From Edaphochlamys debaryana (Eukaryota > Chlorophyta > Chlorophyceae > Chlamydomonadales), in NCBI GenBank assembly GCA_016858145.1, contig JAEHOE010000074.1, forward strand, positions 62,001 to 126,000: DNA of 64,000 nucleotides, read 5' to 3'. Positions 46,782-57,552 of the stretch are shown here, one piece after another; the first letter of the stretch is position 1; the number at the start of each line of letters is the position of its first letter. Position numbers and translations under genes: made by a program. Below the pieces are notes generated by a model. It saw only the letters and a list, made by a program, of their open reading frames with translations, did not search any database and was not told where the DNA came from.

Positions 46782-49264
46782 GGCTGGGGCATGGTTGTGA
46801 TCATGGGGTGGGCCCTGCCCTCCCCTCTGTCCCGGTTGCGGTGGGCCGTCCGGGATATCTCCGCCCTGAGGGGGGGGAGGGGAAGGGGATCGAGGGGGTG
46901 AAGGAGCCGGGACGCAGGTGGGTGTGGGGGGTGCGTGGAGTGCAGGGGGTGCGGACCGTCGAGGCGGTATGCTGCAGCCATGCAAGCAATGCACTGCCAG
47001 CCTCTTCCCCCCCCCGAGCTTTATCAAGTCTGACCAAAAACACTGTAAACGTTAGGTTTCACAACGGTCACAAGAGAGTCTCGCGCCCCTCCAGTCAAGT
47101 GTCGATTCAGGGCTGCCGCAGCCATTAGGGCCCCACCCGCCCTCCCGCCTGAGGTAGGGACAGCTTAGCAGCTGCTGCGCCGGCGAGCACACTCGCGCAC
47201 TCTTCGCCCGAGCTACCCCAGCCGGGCGTGCTGCGAGCGTGTGCACAAGTCAGGCTATCGCGCGGCGCGGTGGCTGCGGCGCGTGGCGCGAGTCGCGAGC
47301 ACACACTCCGTCAACACATGATGGGGCCTCCGGGGCGGGAGCGGCTCGCGAGAGCCCCCTGGTGCCGAGCCGTTGCTACTGATCGCGATGATACTGCAGC
47401 ATCTACTGCAGCGCATCGGTGCGGGGCCGCGAGCCCGGGCGAGTTGCGAAGTCCCGAGTCGTGAGCATCGGCACCCGAGCCGACGACCCGACCCGACTCG
47501 CGAGCAGCCTACCGCACGCGAGAGGAGTTGCAAGGCACGAGGAACATGTCTACTATACACTTGCAAGTCGCGGCGACTCGCGACGGCCCAGTCGAGAACG
47601 CAAAGGTCGGCGACATGTTGTCTTGGGCGAACGCGACGGAAGCTACAGCACCCCACCCGCCTCCCCCGCTTCCGCCTTTGAAAGCGCATGCATGCGCCTC
47701 AGACGTGACCCCTGGGATGCCGTTTGCCGTTGCCCGTACAGCTCCCCAGAGCCATGTCGCCGCCAGCAGCACTATCAAGTCTGAGCAGAAACATGAATGC
47801 CGTTTCTCGTCCCACCCGTGTTGCAGCACTCCCCCCTCCCCCGGCAGCGGTTTCCCCTTCCCCCCGCCGGCATTTCCCCCTCCCCCTTGCAAGCCACACA
47901 GCCCCATCCGCCCTCCCAACCTCCGCTGCAAGCGCTCTCCAAAGAAGAAAGCCCGAAGGGCCCTCGAGACTAATTGCCGAGGGGGGGGGGATTGACCTGT
48001 GCTGAGACATAAAGCCTATGTCATTTGGGGAACGGCCGAGAGGTACAGCTGGGACAAGGCCAGAGGCGAGAGGCCAGAAGGCGGGGTGCCCAGGGGCAGT
48101 GGTCGGGGAGGGGCGGGAAAGAATGACTACTTGCAGGCGGGGTCTTTAGGCACGGCGCACAGGCAGGCTCCGGCCACGGTGCCGGTCTCGTTACAATGCG
48201 ATCGAATGACGCTGAGGGTGAGAGCCTATTTCAAGGCCACGCAGCTCCGTGCGCACGCCCAATTGTGGGTCCTGAGCCTGGCGCTTTATTTCCCAACCCT
48301 GTTAGAACTAACGCTACTTGTCCCCGTGACCTAGCTACTGCACAAGCGCGTGGGTGAGGACGTGGAGCGGCTGCCCGGGGCATGCCCGCCAGTGTTGAAC
48401 GTGAGCTCACGTGGGGCCGTTAGAACGGAGGGCATCCCTTGCACTAGCCCCTAATCTCCATACCTTGAGATTTGTCGCCTGCGCCAAGGCTGGCGCTGTT
48501 GTTGGGCTCCGCGCCATTAGTTGCCGTGGCGATGGCCGCCGCGCCAAGTCAACGCGGTGGCCCTCTTGCCATTGTGCGGGGGTGCAGTCAGCAGGCCCGT
48601 CAGTCAGTGGGCGACAAAGAATGCTTGAGCGACGGTCATGGCGCACCCGCCTGGTTGACGTCGAAGCGCACGAATTGGTGTAATTGCAACCCTATCTGCA
48701 AAATCTATTGCAAAACAGATGTTGTGCCAGCACTACAAGGCGCAGCGATCGACCCTTCATCCTTGTGTGTCTGCCATCAGTCGCCGGCCGTCGCGGACGT
48801 GAGGGCTTTGTAGCTAATAAAGACGTTGTTCTCTCAGACTCAGCAGCTCTGCCTGTCCACGGTTACCGCCAATGCACCATATAACCCTACCTAACTGAAG
48901 CCCACGCCGTCCGCCGCCACACGCTCTTCCCTCCCCTTCCCCCGCCCCCCTCTGGTTTCACTGCACGGCGCCCGCGAGCACAGACCCCCTGACTGCAGCC
49001 CCCGGAGGCCCGAGGAGCCGCCCTTATCAGCTGCTCCTAAGAGCCCTCCGTCTCAACCACTCAACATCTCAACCCCCCAAGCTCCTCGCCTTGACGCTCC
49101 TTGCCAACCCTCCAACTCCACACGCCTAAAGCAGACCCGGCCCAACGCCCGCACCCCCCCCCCCGCCGCTTGCCGCACCGTCCCCTCCCCCCCTGCCCGC
49201 ACCCCGGCACCTCGACACAAGCACTCCCTACCTCTCCCCACCTCCCCACGCCGCTTGCTCACGC
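46782..49264. other. Accessory intergenic region, permease promoter to VPS13-like copy A
   Basis: No gene is supported here. About 47270-47600 is dense in CGAGTCGCGAG-like palindromic words. From 48881 the sequence becomes homologous to the flank of copy B (from 61537). TTACA at 48191-48195 (TGTAA on minus) is a weak poly(A) candidate for copy A. Confidence 0.4.
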
Positions 49265-51274
49265 TCACGCCTTGCCCGGCCCGGGCTCTGCCGCCGCCGC
49301 CGCTGGGGCCTCGCTCAGAAGCTTTACGCTGTCCAGCACTGCGAGCAAGTCGGATGGGTAACGGATAAGTTGATGGTTAACGGGGAAAGTTGATGGGTCG
49401 AGTGACGGGATTAGGTCAAGGTGTGATGCGTTGTGCGTAAGTAGAAAGGGGGAGAGCGTGCGGTTCCCGTGTCTCAACTCTCGTTACTCACCGGTCAGAA
49501 GATTGATGTCGTTCAGAAGGTAAACGGGGCAGACTCTGCCCAGCAGGCCGCCTCCCGCCGCCCCCGCCCCTGCCGCCCCCGGGGTGTGGCTGGCGTTGAG
49601 ATCTTGGCCCGACAGCTCCACGCGGAGGCGATCTGTCGTACGGTCCATAGTGGCGCGCGCCGACAGGCACACGGCCAGATCCAGGGATCCGCGGGACAGG
49701 TACTCGTGGAGCTGGTCGAAGGCGCGGTTCCAGAACCGGATCGAGTACGAATCCGCGGCGTGGAACTTGAGGACGAGCGCGATCACCACGGCCTGCAGCA
49801 CCCTGGGTTGGGGGAGAGGAGAGGGGGAGGGGCAGGGGGTGTTTGTTGCTGAGGGGCAGGGGGGGTGGACGGGGATGGAAAGGCATATGAGCTTGACGAC
49901 GGGCACAGAGGCCACAGCACTCAGCAGGCTTGAGACGCACGCTTCGCAGAGGGTAACGGTAATGGCGTAATGGACAACACCCCGCCACCGCGCTTCCGTC
50001 CAGCCCCACCCTTCCCCCGCCCTCCCGCCCCAGCCCACCTGACGGCCAGCTTGGGCGGCGGAACCCACGACTGGAACCACAGCCCCTCCACGTCGGCCCG
50101 CAGCCGCGTGACCTCGTTGGACTGTACGGTCAGCATACAGCACGGCTTCTGTACGGCACCGTCGTCGTCGCTGACGGGCCGGAATCCTGTGTCCAGGGAG
50201 GCCGTGAAGAGGTCGCCGTAGCAGCCCAGCAGGCGGCCGGCAATGTCGGCGGAGGGGCCGTGGGCGGAGGCGGGGGCGGCGAAGGCGGAGGAGGCGGTGG
50301 AGGGCGAGGGGTGGGAGGGGGTGGGGAGGGGCAGGGGCAGGGTCACGGGCCCGCCCCCCGCCAGCAGCTGGGCCACCCGATCCTCGTCCAGGCGGAGGGA
50401 GAGGGCCAGCCTGGGGTGTGTGTGTGGAAGTGGGGGGGTAGAGGGATGGGGGTGCGGGTGGGTGGGGATTGCAGATGGGCATGGGGGTGTTTGGGGCGTG
50501 GGCCAGCCGACGGGTGCGTGTAACTCATGCCTGCGCTAGCCTGCCCAACCCATCCCCCACCCAACACCTGAGCCAACCCAACATAGGTCAACCATAGGCC
50601 TTCCTTTCCACCCCCTCGCCCCTCTCTCCCCCACACCCCTCCGCCCTCCCCCCACACTCACTTCTTGATGCACAGCTGCCCCACCACCGGGTTGGCCAGC
50701 AGCGGCGCAGACCCCGCCCCCGCCCCCGCCGCAGCCGCCCGCGCCTCCGCCGCCGCGCCCTCCGCCAACGCCGCAGCCCACTCCAGCCCCGCCTCACCCC
50801 CCTCCGGCCCCAGCCCCACGCCCCCAAACGCGGCCGCCTCCTCCCAGCCGCCTCCGCCCGAGGCCCCCCCGCCGGGTCCCGCTACCGACGCGTCCGGCGA
50901 CCCCAGCAGGCCCGTCACGAGCGCTGCGTGGGCTGCCACGGCCTGGGCGGTGGAGGCGTGGGAGGGGTGGGCGAGGGCGGGGCGGTGCTGGGAGGAGCCC
51001 TCCCGGGGGGTGCCCGTGCCCGTGGGGGTGTCGGCGGCGCGGCCCGAGGCGGGGGAGCCGCGTGCGCCGCTGCCGCCGGCGCTGCCGCCCGCGGGCGCTG
51101 GCGTCGGCGCGACGCCCGCCGCTGCCGCCGCGGCGGCCGCTGCCGGGGTGGGGTGGGGTGGGGTGGGGTCGGGGGTGATCAGCACAGCGTCAGAGCTCAG
51201 GAGCGGGGCCCCGGTGGGCTGCACTGGCCGCACTGGCCCCAAGGCCGTATGCCCCGCCGCAAGCCAGGCCGGCC
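48881..51274 (-). repeat. Segmental duplication, copy A
   Basis: Starting with a shared ATAACCCTACCTAACT word, this segment matches 61537-64000 in the same orientation, with conserved exons and diverged introns. The start points are about 12.66 kb apart, and 49586-49807 matches 62338-62559 at a constant offset of 12752 bases. The right limit is unknown because the window ends inside copy B. Confidence 0.75.
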
Positions 51275-52605
51275 CTGCAACCCCACGCCCCAGCTGCCCG
51301 GCGGCAGGCGCAGGGGGGGGGGGGCAGCGGCGCCCAGGGGGGGCCGGCGGCCTGCGGGGCTGCCGCAATGGCACTGGCACCCCTTCGCTGCCACCCCTTC
51401 GCTGCCACCCCTACGTTGCCACCCCTTCGCTGCCACCCCGCTTTCGGGCTCGCGAGCCGCTTCCCTCGGCCCCAACCTCCCTAGGCCCTTCTGCCCACCC
51501 CACCCCTTCCCTTCCCTTCAATCCCCCTCCGCCCCCACCCGCGCTGTGCGTGGTGGACAGGGAGTACATGACCTCGGTGAGCAGCGAGGTGAGCGAGTTG
51601 GCGGCCTGCTCGCGGTCGGGCAGGCGCAGGTCCAGTACGAACGAGCCGTCCGGGTCCATGGCCAGGTCCAGGGGCACCTGGCGGGCGGTGGTTGGTTGTT
51701 AAAACGGTTGGTTGGCTGTTGGTTGGTTGGTCCATGCGTACTGAGTGGGTTGCCCGTACGTCAAGGTCCTGAGGGCCATGGCAGCCGGCCCTCCCCGCGC
51801 CTTCATCCCAAATCCCTCCGCCCCCACGCCCAGCCCCTTCGCCCTTCCGCTCCCCCCCCCACACCCTGCCCCCCACACCTCCCACCCCCCCAACGCGCCC
51901 CCCTCCCCGCCGGCCTCGCTCCCCACCTTGAGCTTGAGCGGCCCGTCGTACGCCACGCTCTCCGCCCCGAACTGGAACACGCGCCGGTCCGCGGACGCCA
52001 GCAGCGTGGCCCCGGCGGAGCGGAAGCGCTGCTTGAAGGCGCGCAGCAGGCGGGACAGGGAGGCGTGCCACAGGTCCAGAAGCTCCAGCTGCACGTGCAG
52101 GGGCTCGCGGGGCGGCCCGCCCTCGCCGCCGGACCCGCCGCCGCCGCCGCTGCCGCCGCGGGCGGCGCTGTGGGGAGGGGCGGAGCGGGAGCGGGGAGCG
52201 GGGAGGGGGGATGGGGAAAGGGCTCGCGCGCTAAGGGCTGCGGCGTTCGTGCCATGAGACCAGGACCAGCTCCCCGTGCCCCCTTCCCCACCGCCCCGCG
52301 CCTTGCGCGCTCCACGCCTCTTAGCCTCGACCTCCCTCCCCGCTCCTCCTCCCCCTCACCCTCTTCCCCTCACCCCTTTCCCTTCCCTCCCCCCCCAAAA
52401 ATCTCCCCCACCTCTTGGACTCGAACTCCCTCGCCAGGCGCTCGAAGAAGTCCCTCAGCACCGCCAGCCCCGCGTCCGCGTCCAGCGCCAGGCCCAGGCG
52501 CTCGATGGTGAAGGCCACGCGCAGGGGCTTGCGCAGCAGGCGGGCCAGGGGGCCGTCCAGGAAGGGGCCCAGCGGGAAGCGCTCGGAGGGGGGCACGCCG
52601 TGGAA
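49265..52605 (-). CDS. VPS13-like protein C-terminal part, copy A (5' end unresolved)
   Basis: Exons in transcript order are 52605-52412, 52167-51927, 51677-51539, 51274-50662, 50410-50039, 49802-49492 and 49338-49265, giving 647 residues and a TGA stop; all phases agree. Notable blocks are RVAFTIERLGLALDADAG, LELLDLWHASLSRLLRAF, FQFGAESVAYDGPLKLK, QLCIKKLALSLRLDED, and KFHAADSYSIRFWNRAFDQL followed by GSLDLAVCLS and DRLRVELSG. The last block resembles the middle repeats of VPS13 bridge-like lipid transfer proteins (Y-N-x-x-x-x-W/F-x-P-h-h-E-P-x-x-h-x-h-x-h, then RLxhNhT). VPS13 proteins are much longer and continue with C-terminal domains absent here, so this may be a truncated paralogue. 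The first exon's 5' limit is uncertain (an acceptor AG at 52607-52606 was used, but coding may extend upstream). Family call moderate; exon structure good. Confidence 0.6.
51378..51433 (-). repeat. 14-bp tandem repeat, 4 copies, in a VPS13-like intron
   Basis: CACCCCTTCGCTGC (plus strand) is repeated four times with two substitutions in the third copy, in the intron between exons 51677-51539 and 51274-50662. Confidence 0.75.
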
Positions 52606-53998
52606 CTCGAAGGCGGCCCGGGTGGGTGGGGGGAGGGGGGAGCGGGGTGTTTGGTGCTGAGCGGGATCGCGCCGGGGAGGGAAGAGGGAGGAGGGGGCAG
52701 GGCCACCCGCGGGCTGGCCGGCCGTAGGCCCCGGGTGCGGTCAGCTCCCAGCGCCCCAACCGATGAAGTGGGCCTCCAGCCTTCCGTATCGCCCATAGTA
52801 GCCCATGCCCATAGCCACCCATGGCTCAGGGCTTAGGACAAGTGCCCCGGGCGGTGCTGCCAAGGCGTCACGCAGCCCCTCCGCAAACCCCGGGCCCAGG
52901 CCGTGCGCGGATGCGCCGCTTGCGGTCTCTACAGCCTGCTGAGGGGCTGGCTGGGCAGCACCAAGGACGCCGGCTGCTGCGCGGCCGCCTGAGGCAGCCC
53001 GTCTCCAGGACCTGGGGCGCCAGCTGCAGGCGGTCGCGCAGCTGCTCGAAGTGAGCGACTGCGACCTTTGGACAGCGAGCTGAATCGTGCCTGGCTTGTA
53101 GCACGTCGAAGAGCCCAAGCTGCAGGCCTGCAGGGTTGAAGGAAGTTGCGACGCGCCCACCCCTCGACTCAGCTTCCATCTGTGGAACGGGCAACAGGAA
53201 GGAGCGCTCAGGACGGCGAGGAAGGGGGGCAAGGAGCATGAGGGGGCGCTATGCTCGCAGGGGCCATGCAGCGTAGTCCGGACGGCGACGAAGGGGGATG
53301 CAGCTGAACGCAACTAGGCTGCGCGCAACGCGATAGAAATAGGGCGAGGCCGAGCGACAGTATAAAACAAGCAGCTGCACGGGGGATCCTAGAGGTCGCA
53401 GCACGCAGCGCGGTCGGACACGCCACTTTTTATCTTTCCTTTGCCATCTGGTGGTGCCGAGGCCCCCAGCGTGTGCGTGCAGGCGTCCGTGGGTCCCAGA
53501 ACGTGGCGCAGGCTCACCTGCAAAGTGGAAAGGAGTATGAGGGGGGTGGGCTCCCCCCGGGGGCATGAGGGGCTGGGGGGAGGGTTGGATCGCACGGTCT
53601 GCAGGCCAGGCCTCCTGGCTGGTTATCCGGCAGCTTACGCCCAGGCGCACCGGTCGCGTTATCCAGGAGGCCGAGGAGACTATATGTCATGGACTGAGCG
53701 TCCCGCCGCTGCTCTCTGCTGGCTCGTTTTGGGCATCGGCCATATTGCTGGAAGCGAGCGCCTGGGCTCCAGCTTGCCGCAGGCACGACTGCAGCATGGA
53801 AAGCTCCATCTCCAGGCTGTTTCATAGGGGTTTGAGGGGAGGCGGAGAAGCATAGAAGTGCATGTTCGCCGTCCTCACGACGCAAGTGGGTGCAGTGGGT
53901 TGGCAAGTCGCTATGTGTGGTATACAGTGTATACTGGGTTCCTATGCATGGTGGAAAGCGGCTTGCGTCGCGGTCAACGCGGCTTCTTGCCTTGCGCG
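52606..53998 (-). other. Unresolved minus-strand coding segments and divergent promoter
   Basis: Several minus-strand pieces look coding but could not be joined in frame. One begins at ATG 53809 with MELSMLQSCLRQAGAQALAS. One follows a good acceptor at 53521 with VSLRHVLGPTDACTHTL. One begins at 53179 with MEAESRGGRVATSF, continuing to KVAVAHFEQLRDRLQL. One ends in YYGRYGRLEAHFIGWGAGS near 52741. They may be missing 5' exons of VPS13-like copy A or a separate small gene. The 190 bases between 53809 and 53999 would be a divergent promoter; a palindrome GTATAC-AGT-GTATAC lies at 53920-53934, within it. Confidence 0.3.
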
Positions 53999-56900
53999 AT
54001 GAGCGTTGTGGTCAACGCGCGAAATGTCGCGCTCACTATGCGAGTATGCGTGGGATACCATGCATGCGCTGAACGGACTTGCGCGCTGCTAACTGCTAAG
54101 GCCTTACCTCCCCCTCTTGACCTCCCTTCCTCGGAACGCAACGACGACTTCTCTGCTGCCCGCGACCCCGCCAACCGAGGCTAGTGCTCTGTAGGTGGTC
54201 CTGAAGGTGGAGAGCCTATTTGGTCAACAGCTGGGCTCGCGAAGTCGCGCGTCCATCCCTGAGCTGGGCTCGCGAAGTCGCGCGTCCATCCCTGAGCTGG
54301 GCTCGCGAAGTCGCGAGTCCATACCCGAGCTGGAGCTCGCTGGCGCCCTCGGGGAATGGCCGCGCCGGGTGGCGGTGAGTTATGGTACACCTGGCCAGGG
54401 CTTTGCTCCTTACAACCTTGTGCGATGAGTCCGTATCGCTCTCTGTCTCTTCTGTGCAGAAGCTGCGGCCCCCAGGCGTGGTAGGAGCAAGTACCTGAGT
54501 TTCGGATCTTTCCAGCAGTTCCTCAGCGATTATGAGCCACCGCGACTGGAGCTGCTGCCTATCGCCTCAGCACAGACGACGGGCGTGAAGGACTGGCCAT
54601 CGGCGGTCGTGCTCTGGGACACGTTCTACTCGGAGTGCCAGGCGGTGCTGTCCGGGGTGCCGGACGGCGGCCCAGTCACCGTTAAGGTGCCGGGCGGCCC
54701 CGCCACGGTGGGCAACGAAGCCGACTTCCACAGAAAGTTCGATCATCGAGTCCTTACGCCGCTGGAGGAGGCCTTGGATCAGGCCTTGCCGCTTTCGGAC
54801 CAGGTTTTCGAGTTTGGCAGCGCAACGGCCGCCACGAAGGGCCTCGGGACAAACAAGTCAGGTGCGGGCTCAAGCGCTCTCATACCTGCGGCGAGCGGAG
54901 TACATACAACACGCGACTGATTGTGTTTCGGCCTGCTTGTCACAACTGCAGCGCGCCCGGATTTCGTGCTGAAGTTCGACGCCGTCAACACGGAGGCGCT
55001 GCTGGTGGCGATTGAGCTAAAGACCTCGGCCGTGCTGTGTGTGCCACACGGCAGCAATCTGCCAGATGCGTACGCGGCCGCGGCCGCTAGCGGCAGCGGC
55101 AGCAATATCGTCAGTTGCGTAGGGCAGCTGTTCAGCTACCTCGACGGTGTGCCGTTCGGCGTGCTGGCGACGGACCAGCAGCTCTTCTGCATGCGGCGGG
55201 AGGGTACCGTCCTGCACTGCAGCCCCAGCATCCCTCTGTCCGGGTACGTGCACTGCCCGGCTCCAAGAGGGCCGGGGCGCCCAAGTGCAGCAGAGCTTCG
55301 GGCTGCCGCTTCGGCTTCTTCGGCAGCTCGGGTGCAGTTCGAGGCTGCGGGCGGGCGCAGGGCGGACGTGCTGACCGCTGTAGCGGCGCTTTACTGCATG
55401 GCCAGAATGTCGCAGCAGTGGTGGGCGTCGCAGCAGCCCACTGGCGGAGAGGGGCAGGGCAACAGCGGAGGCAGTGACAACCGCCCCCGGAGGGACTTCC
55501 TCCAGATGCTGGCCTTCTTCGCCATGAGCATCTTCAAGGGAGCTCAGCACCCAGCAGCAGCTGCAGCACCCACGCCCGTCCTACGTCTGCCTACCGATGC
55601 GGAAAGCGAGTGCACCTCCAGGCAGCTCTTCCCGGGCCGCAGCTTCGACCCCCGCGCTCCCGGCGGAACGCCCCCGCTTGTGGGGACCGCATGCCTGGGC
55701 ATCGTGGCGGAGGGCGCTGTCGGCGGCCGCTCAGCGGCCGTGAAGCTGGTGGATCTGTGGCAGGGGCCGGAGGGCAAGGAGGCTATCCTGGTACGTTTCT
55801 GGTACGGGCGATTGACGGAGTGGGTGATCAAGAGCTGCGGCGCCCAAAGCGCTGCTTTCTGTCTGCCTGTGTTGCCTCCTCGCTTTCTGGTACTCTGCTG
55901 CCTCGCCATTGACAGCCGGGCAGTCCTCCGGGCATCACTTAGGGCGCACTTTTTTGGACCCCATCCATGCAGCGCGAGGTGCGGATCTACCAGCTGCTGA
56001 AGCCGCTGCAGGGCGTCTACGTGCCGCACCTGCTGGGCTACGGGTTCTGCGACGGGTGGCAGTACTTCCTGGTACGGCAGTCGGGACGGGGGACGGGAGG
56101 ACGGTTCCCACTGGGCGTTGCGCGGTTCAGGAAGACCCACCGTCCTGAGAGAGGCCGGAAGGTTGCTGCAGCCGTGCATGTGTAGGAGCGAAGCCCCGTC
56201 GTATCCGTAGGACAGGCACGAGGCGGTTGAGGTTGTCGATTGATGCAACCGGTGATTCCCGTGGCCTTGCGCTCACAGGCCACCAGCCTGGAAGGTCCTA
56301 ACCTGGACAGCGAGGAGGGCTGGACTGTGGACGAGGAAGCGACCTGCGCAGCTGCCTTCACTGCTCTGGACGCGGTGAGAAAGAGCGACGTTGTTGGTCT
56401 GCGGGCTTGCTGCACGTTGGCATTGTGACTAGTGGCGGTCGTACCGCTCGTACGTCACGCAATGCAACCAGGGGTTATGCCAGGCCTTCCTGGCCCGTGC
56501 TCATGCTGCGGGCAGCTTGCCTGCCTCCAACGAGCAGGCTGCGTGTCATGATAGATGTCCCGCATGTTGCACCTCTTGCCCCGAGCAGCAAACCGTTCTG
56601 AGCCCACATTACCAATTTGGCTCATGCAGGTCCACCGATGCGGCGTCCTGCACGGCGATGTCGCTCTGCGGAACTTCGTACTGGTTGTGCAGCCGGCGGG
56701 AGTGGGCGGAAGTGTGGCTGGCGGGGGCAGGGATGGGGGCGGCGGAAGCCAGGCCAGTACTTCGGGGCAGCAGCCACAGCTGCAGCCGCGAGTTATGCTC
56801 CTGGACTTCGGGCACTCCCAGTTGCTGGCTGAGGCGGCCAAGGCGCGAGGCGTGGAGCCCGCCGCGCTCATCCAGCAAGAGCGGAGGGCGCTGCAGAACC

Positions 56901-57181
56901 TGCTGGACTGGGAGCCTCCTTCCCCGCTGCCGGTCCCGCTGGACATGGCGCTGCCAGGGAGCTCGGCGGCCGCCAGCGGGCCCGGCCCTCCTGCCGCTCC
57001 AAGGAGCGCGGGACCACTCTCGGCCTTCCCGCCGTCGCCGGCGCTGCCGCGGCCGCCCATCGGGCCCAGCGGCTGGCGCCAGCAGCTGCGGTTCTCCGGG
57101 CTTCCTATGCCGCACATGTCCCGTCGGACTGGGCTCAACGGAGGCCGCAGCGCGTCAAGTCTGTCATTCCGGAGACCGTAA
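53999..57181 (+). CDS. PD-(D/E)XK nuclease-like plus protein kinase domain protein (CR/Crinkler-like architecture)
   Basis: Exons are 53999-54043, 54195-54384, 54460-54861, 54952-55790, 55973-56071, 56279-56374 and 56630-57181, giving 740 residues; the model closes. The first two exons are the least certain. Residues 213-236 (ARPDFVL, then LLVAIELK) have the Asp...Glu-x-Lys spacing of PD-(D/E)XK nuclease folds. The C-terminal part is a protein kinase-like domain: strand AAVKL with Lys477, helix REVRIYQLL with Glu494, catalytic loop HGDVALRN with Asp567 and Asn572 (HGD instead of HRD), and DFG at 616-618. Activation-segment and C-lobe features are short and followed by a Pro-rich end, so activity is uncertain. 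Nuclease-kinase fusions of this order occur among eukaryotic Crinkler-like (CR) proteins, including algal ones; the assignment is inference from motifs. Alternative splicing may replace the last codon and extend the C-terminus (see 57298-57552). Confidence 0.7.
54231..54329 (+). repeat. 33-bp in-frame tandem repeat, 3 copies
   Basis: Two identical units and a third with two substitutions encode repeats of LGSRSRASIPE near the N-terminus of the nuclease-kinase gene. Being 33 bp long, copy-number changes keep the frame. Confidence 0.85.
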
Positions 57182-57297
57182 CATTTCGAGGCAAGAAACG
57201 GGCTGTACTTGAGGCCCTTGTTCACCCATGCCCCCCTCTCTTCAGCCGTTACCCTCATGCCCGTCCGTCTATCCCCGCACCCCCCCCCCCCCCGCAG

Positions 57298-57552
57298 CAC
57301 CGCCGCCCAAAACGAAGCCAAGGACCACTCCGAGCCCTGCACGGTAAGAGGTGGCATGGAGCTCCTGGGTTGGCCTCCCCATTGCCAGAATTGTTCTTCG
57401 GCTGGCGGGGCCCTTGTGGAGGGGCCTGGCTGGACCTTTCCACCGCTTACCCAGTTGGCTGCAATGCCTGCCCCGGCCTGCAGGACGAGGGATGGGGCGC
57501 GGCCCCAGCCAGGTCACTGCGGTTCTTGAAGCTAGGCGGCCCTCCTGGGTAA
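57298..57552 (+). other. Candidate alternative 3' exons of the nuclease-kinase gene
   Basis: 57298-57343 follows a long C-tract and AG and is followed by GTAAGA. 57484-57552 follows CCTGCAG and ends in TAA. If the last kinase exon is spliced at 57177 (CC before GTAACA), both join in frame and add a short tail (TAAQNEAKDHSEPCT, then DEGWGAAPARSLRFLKL). Without this splice the stop at 57181 is used. Confidence 0.4.
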
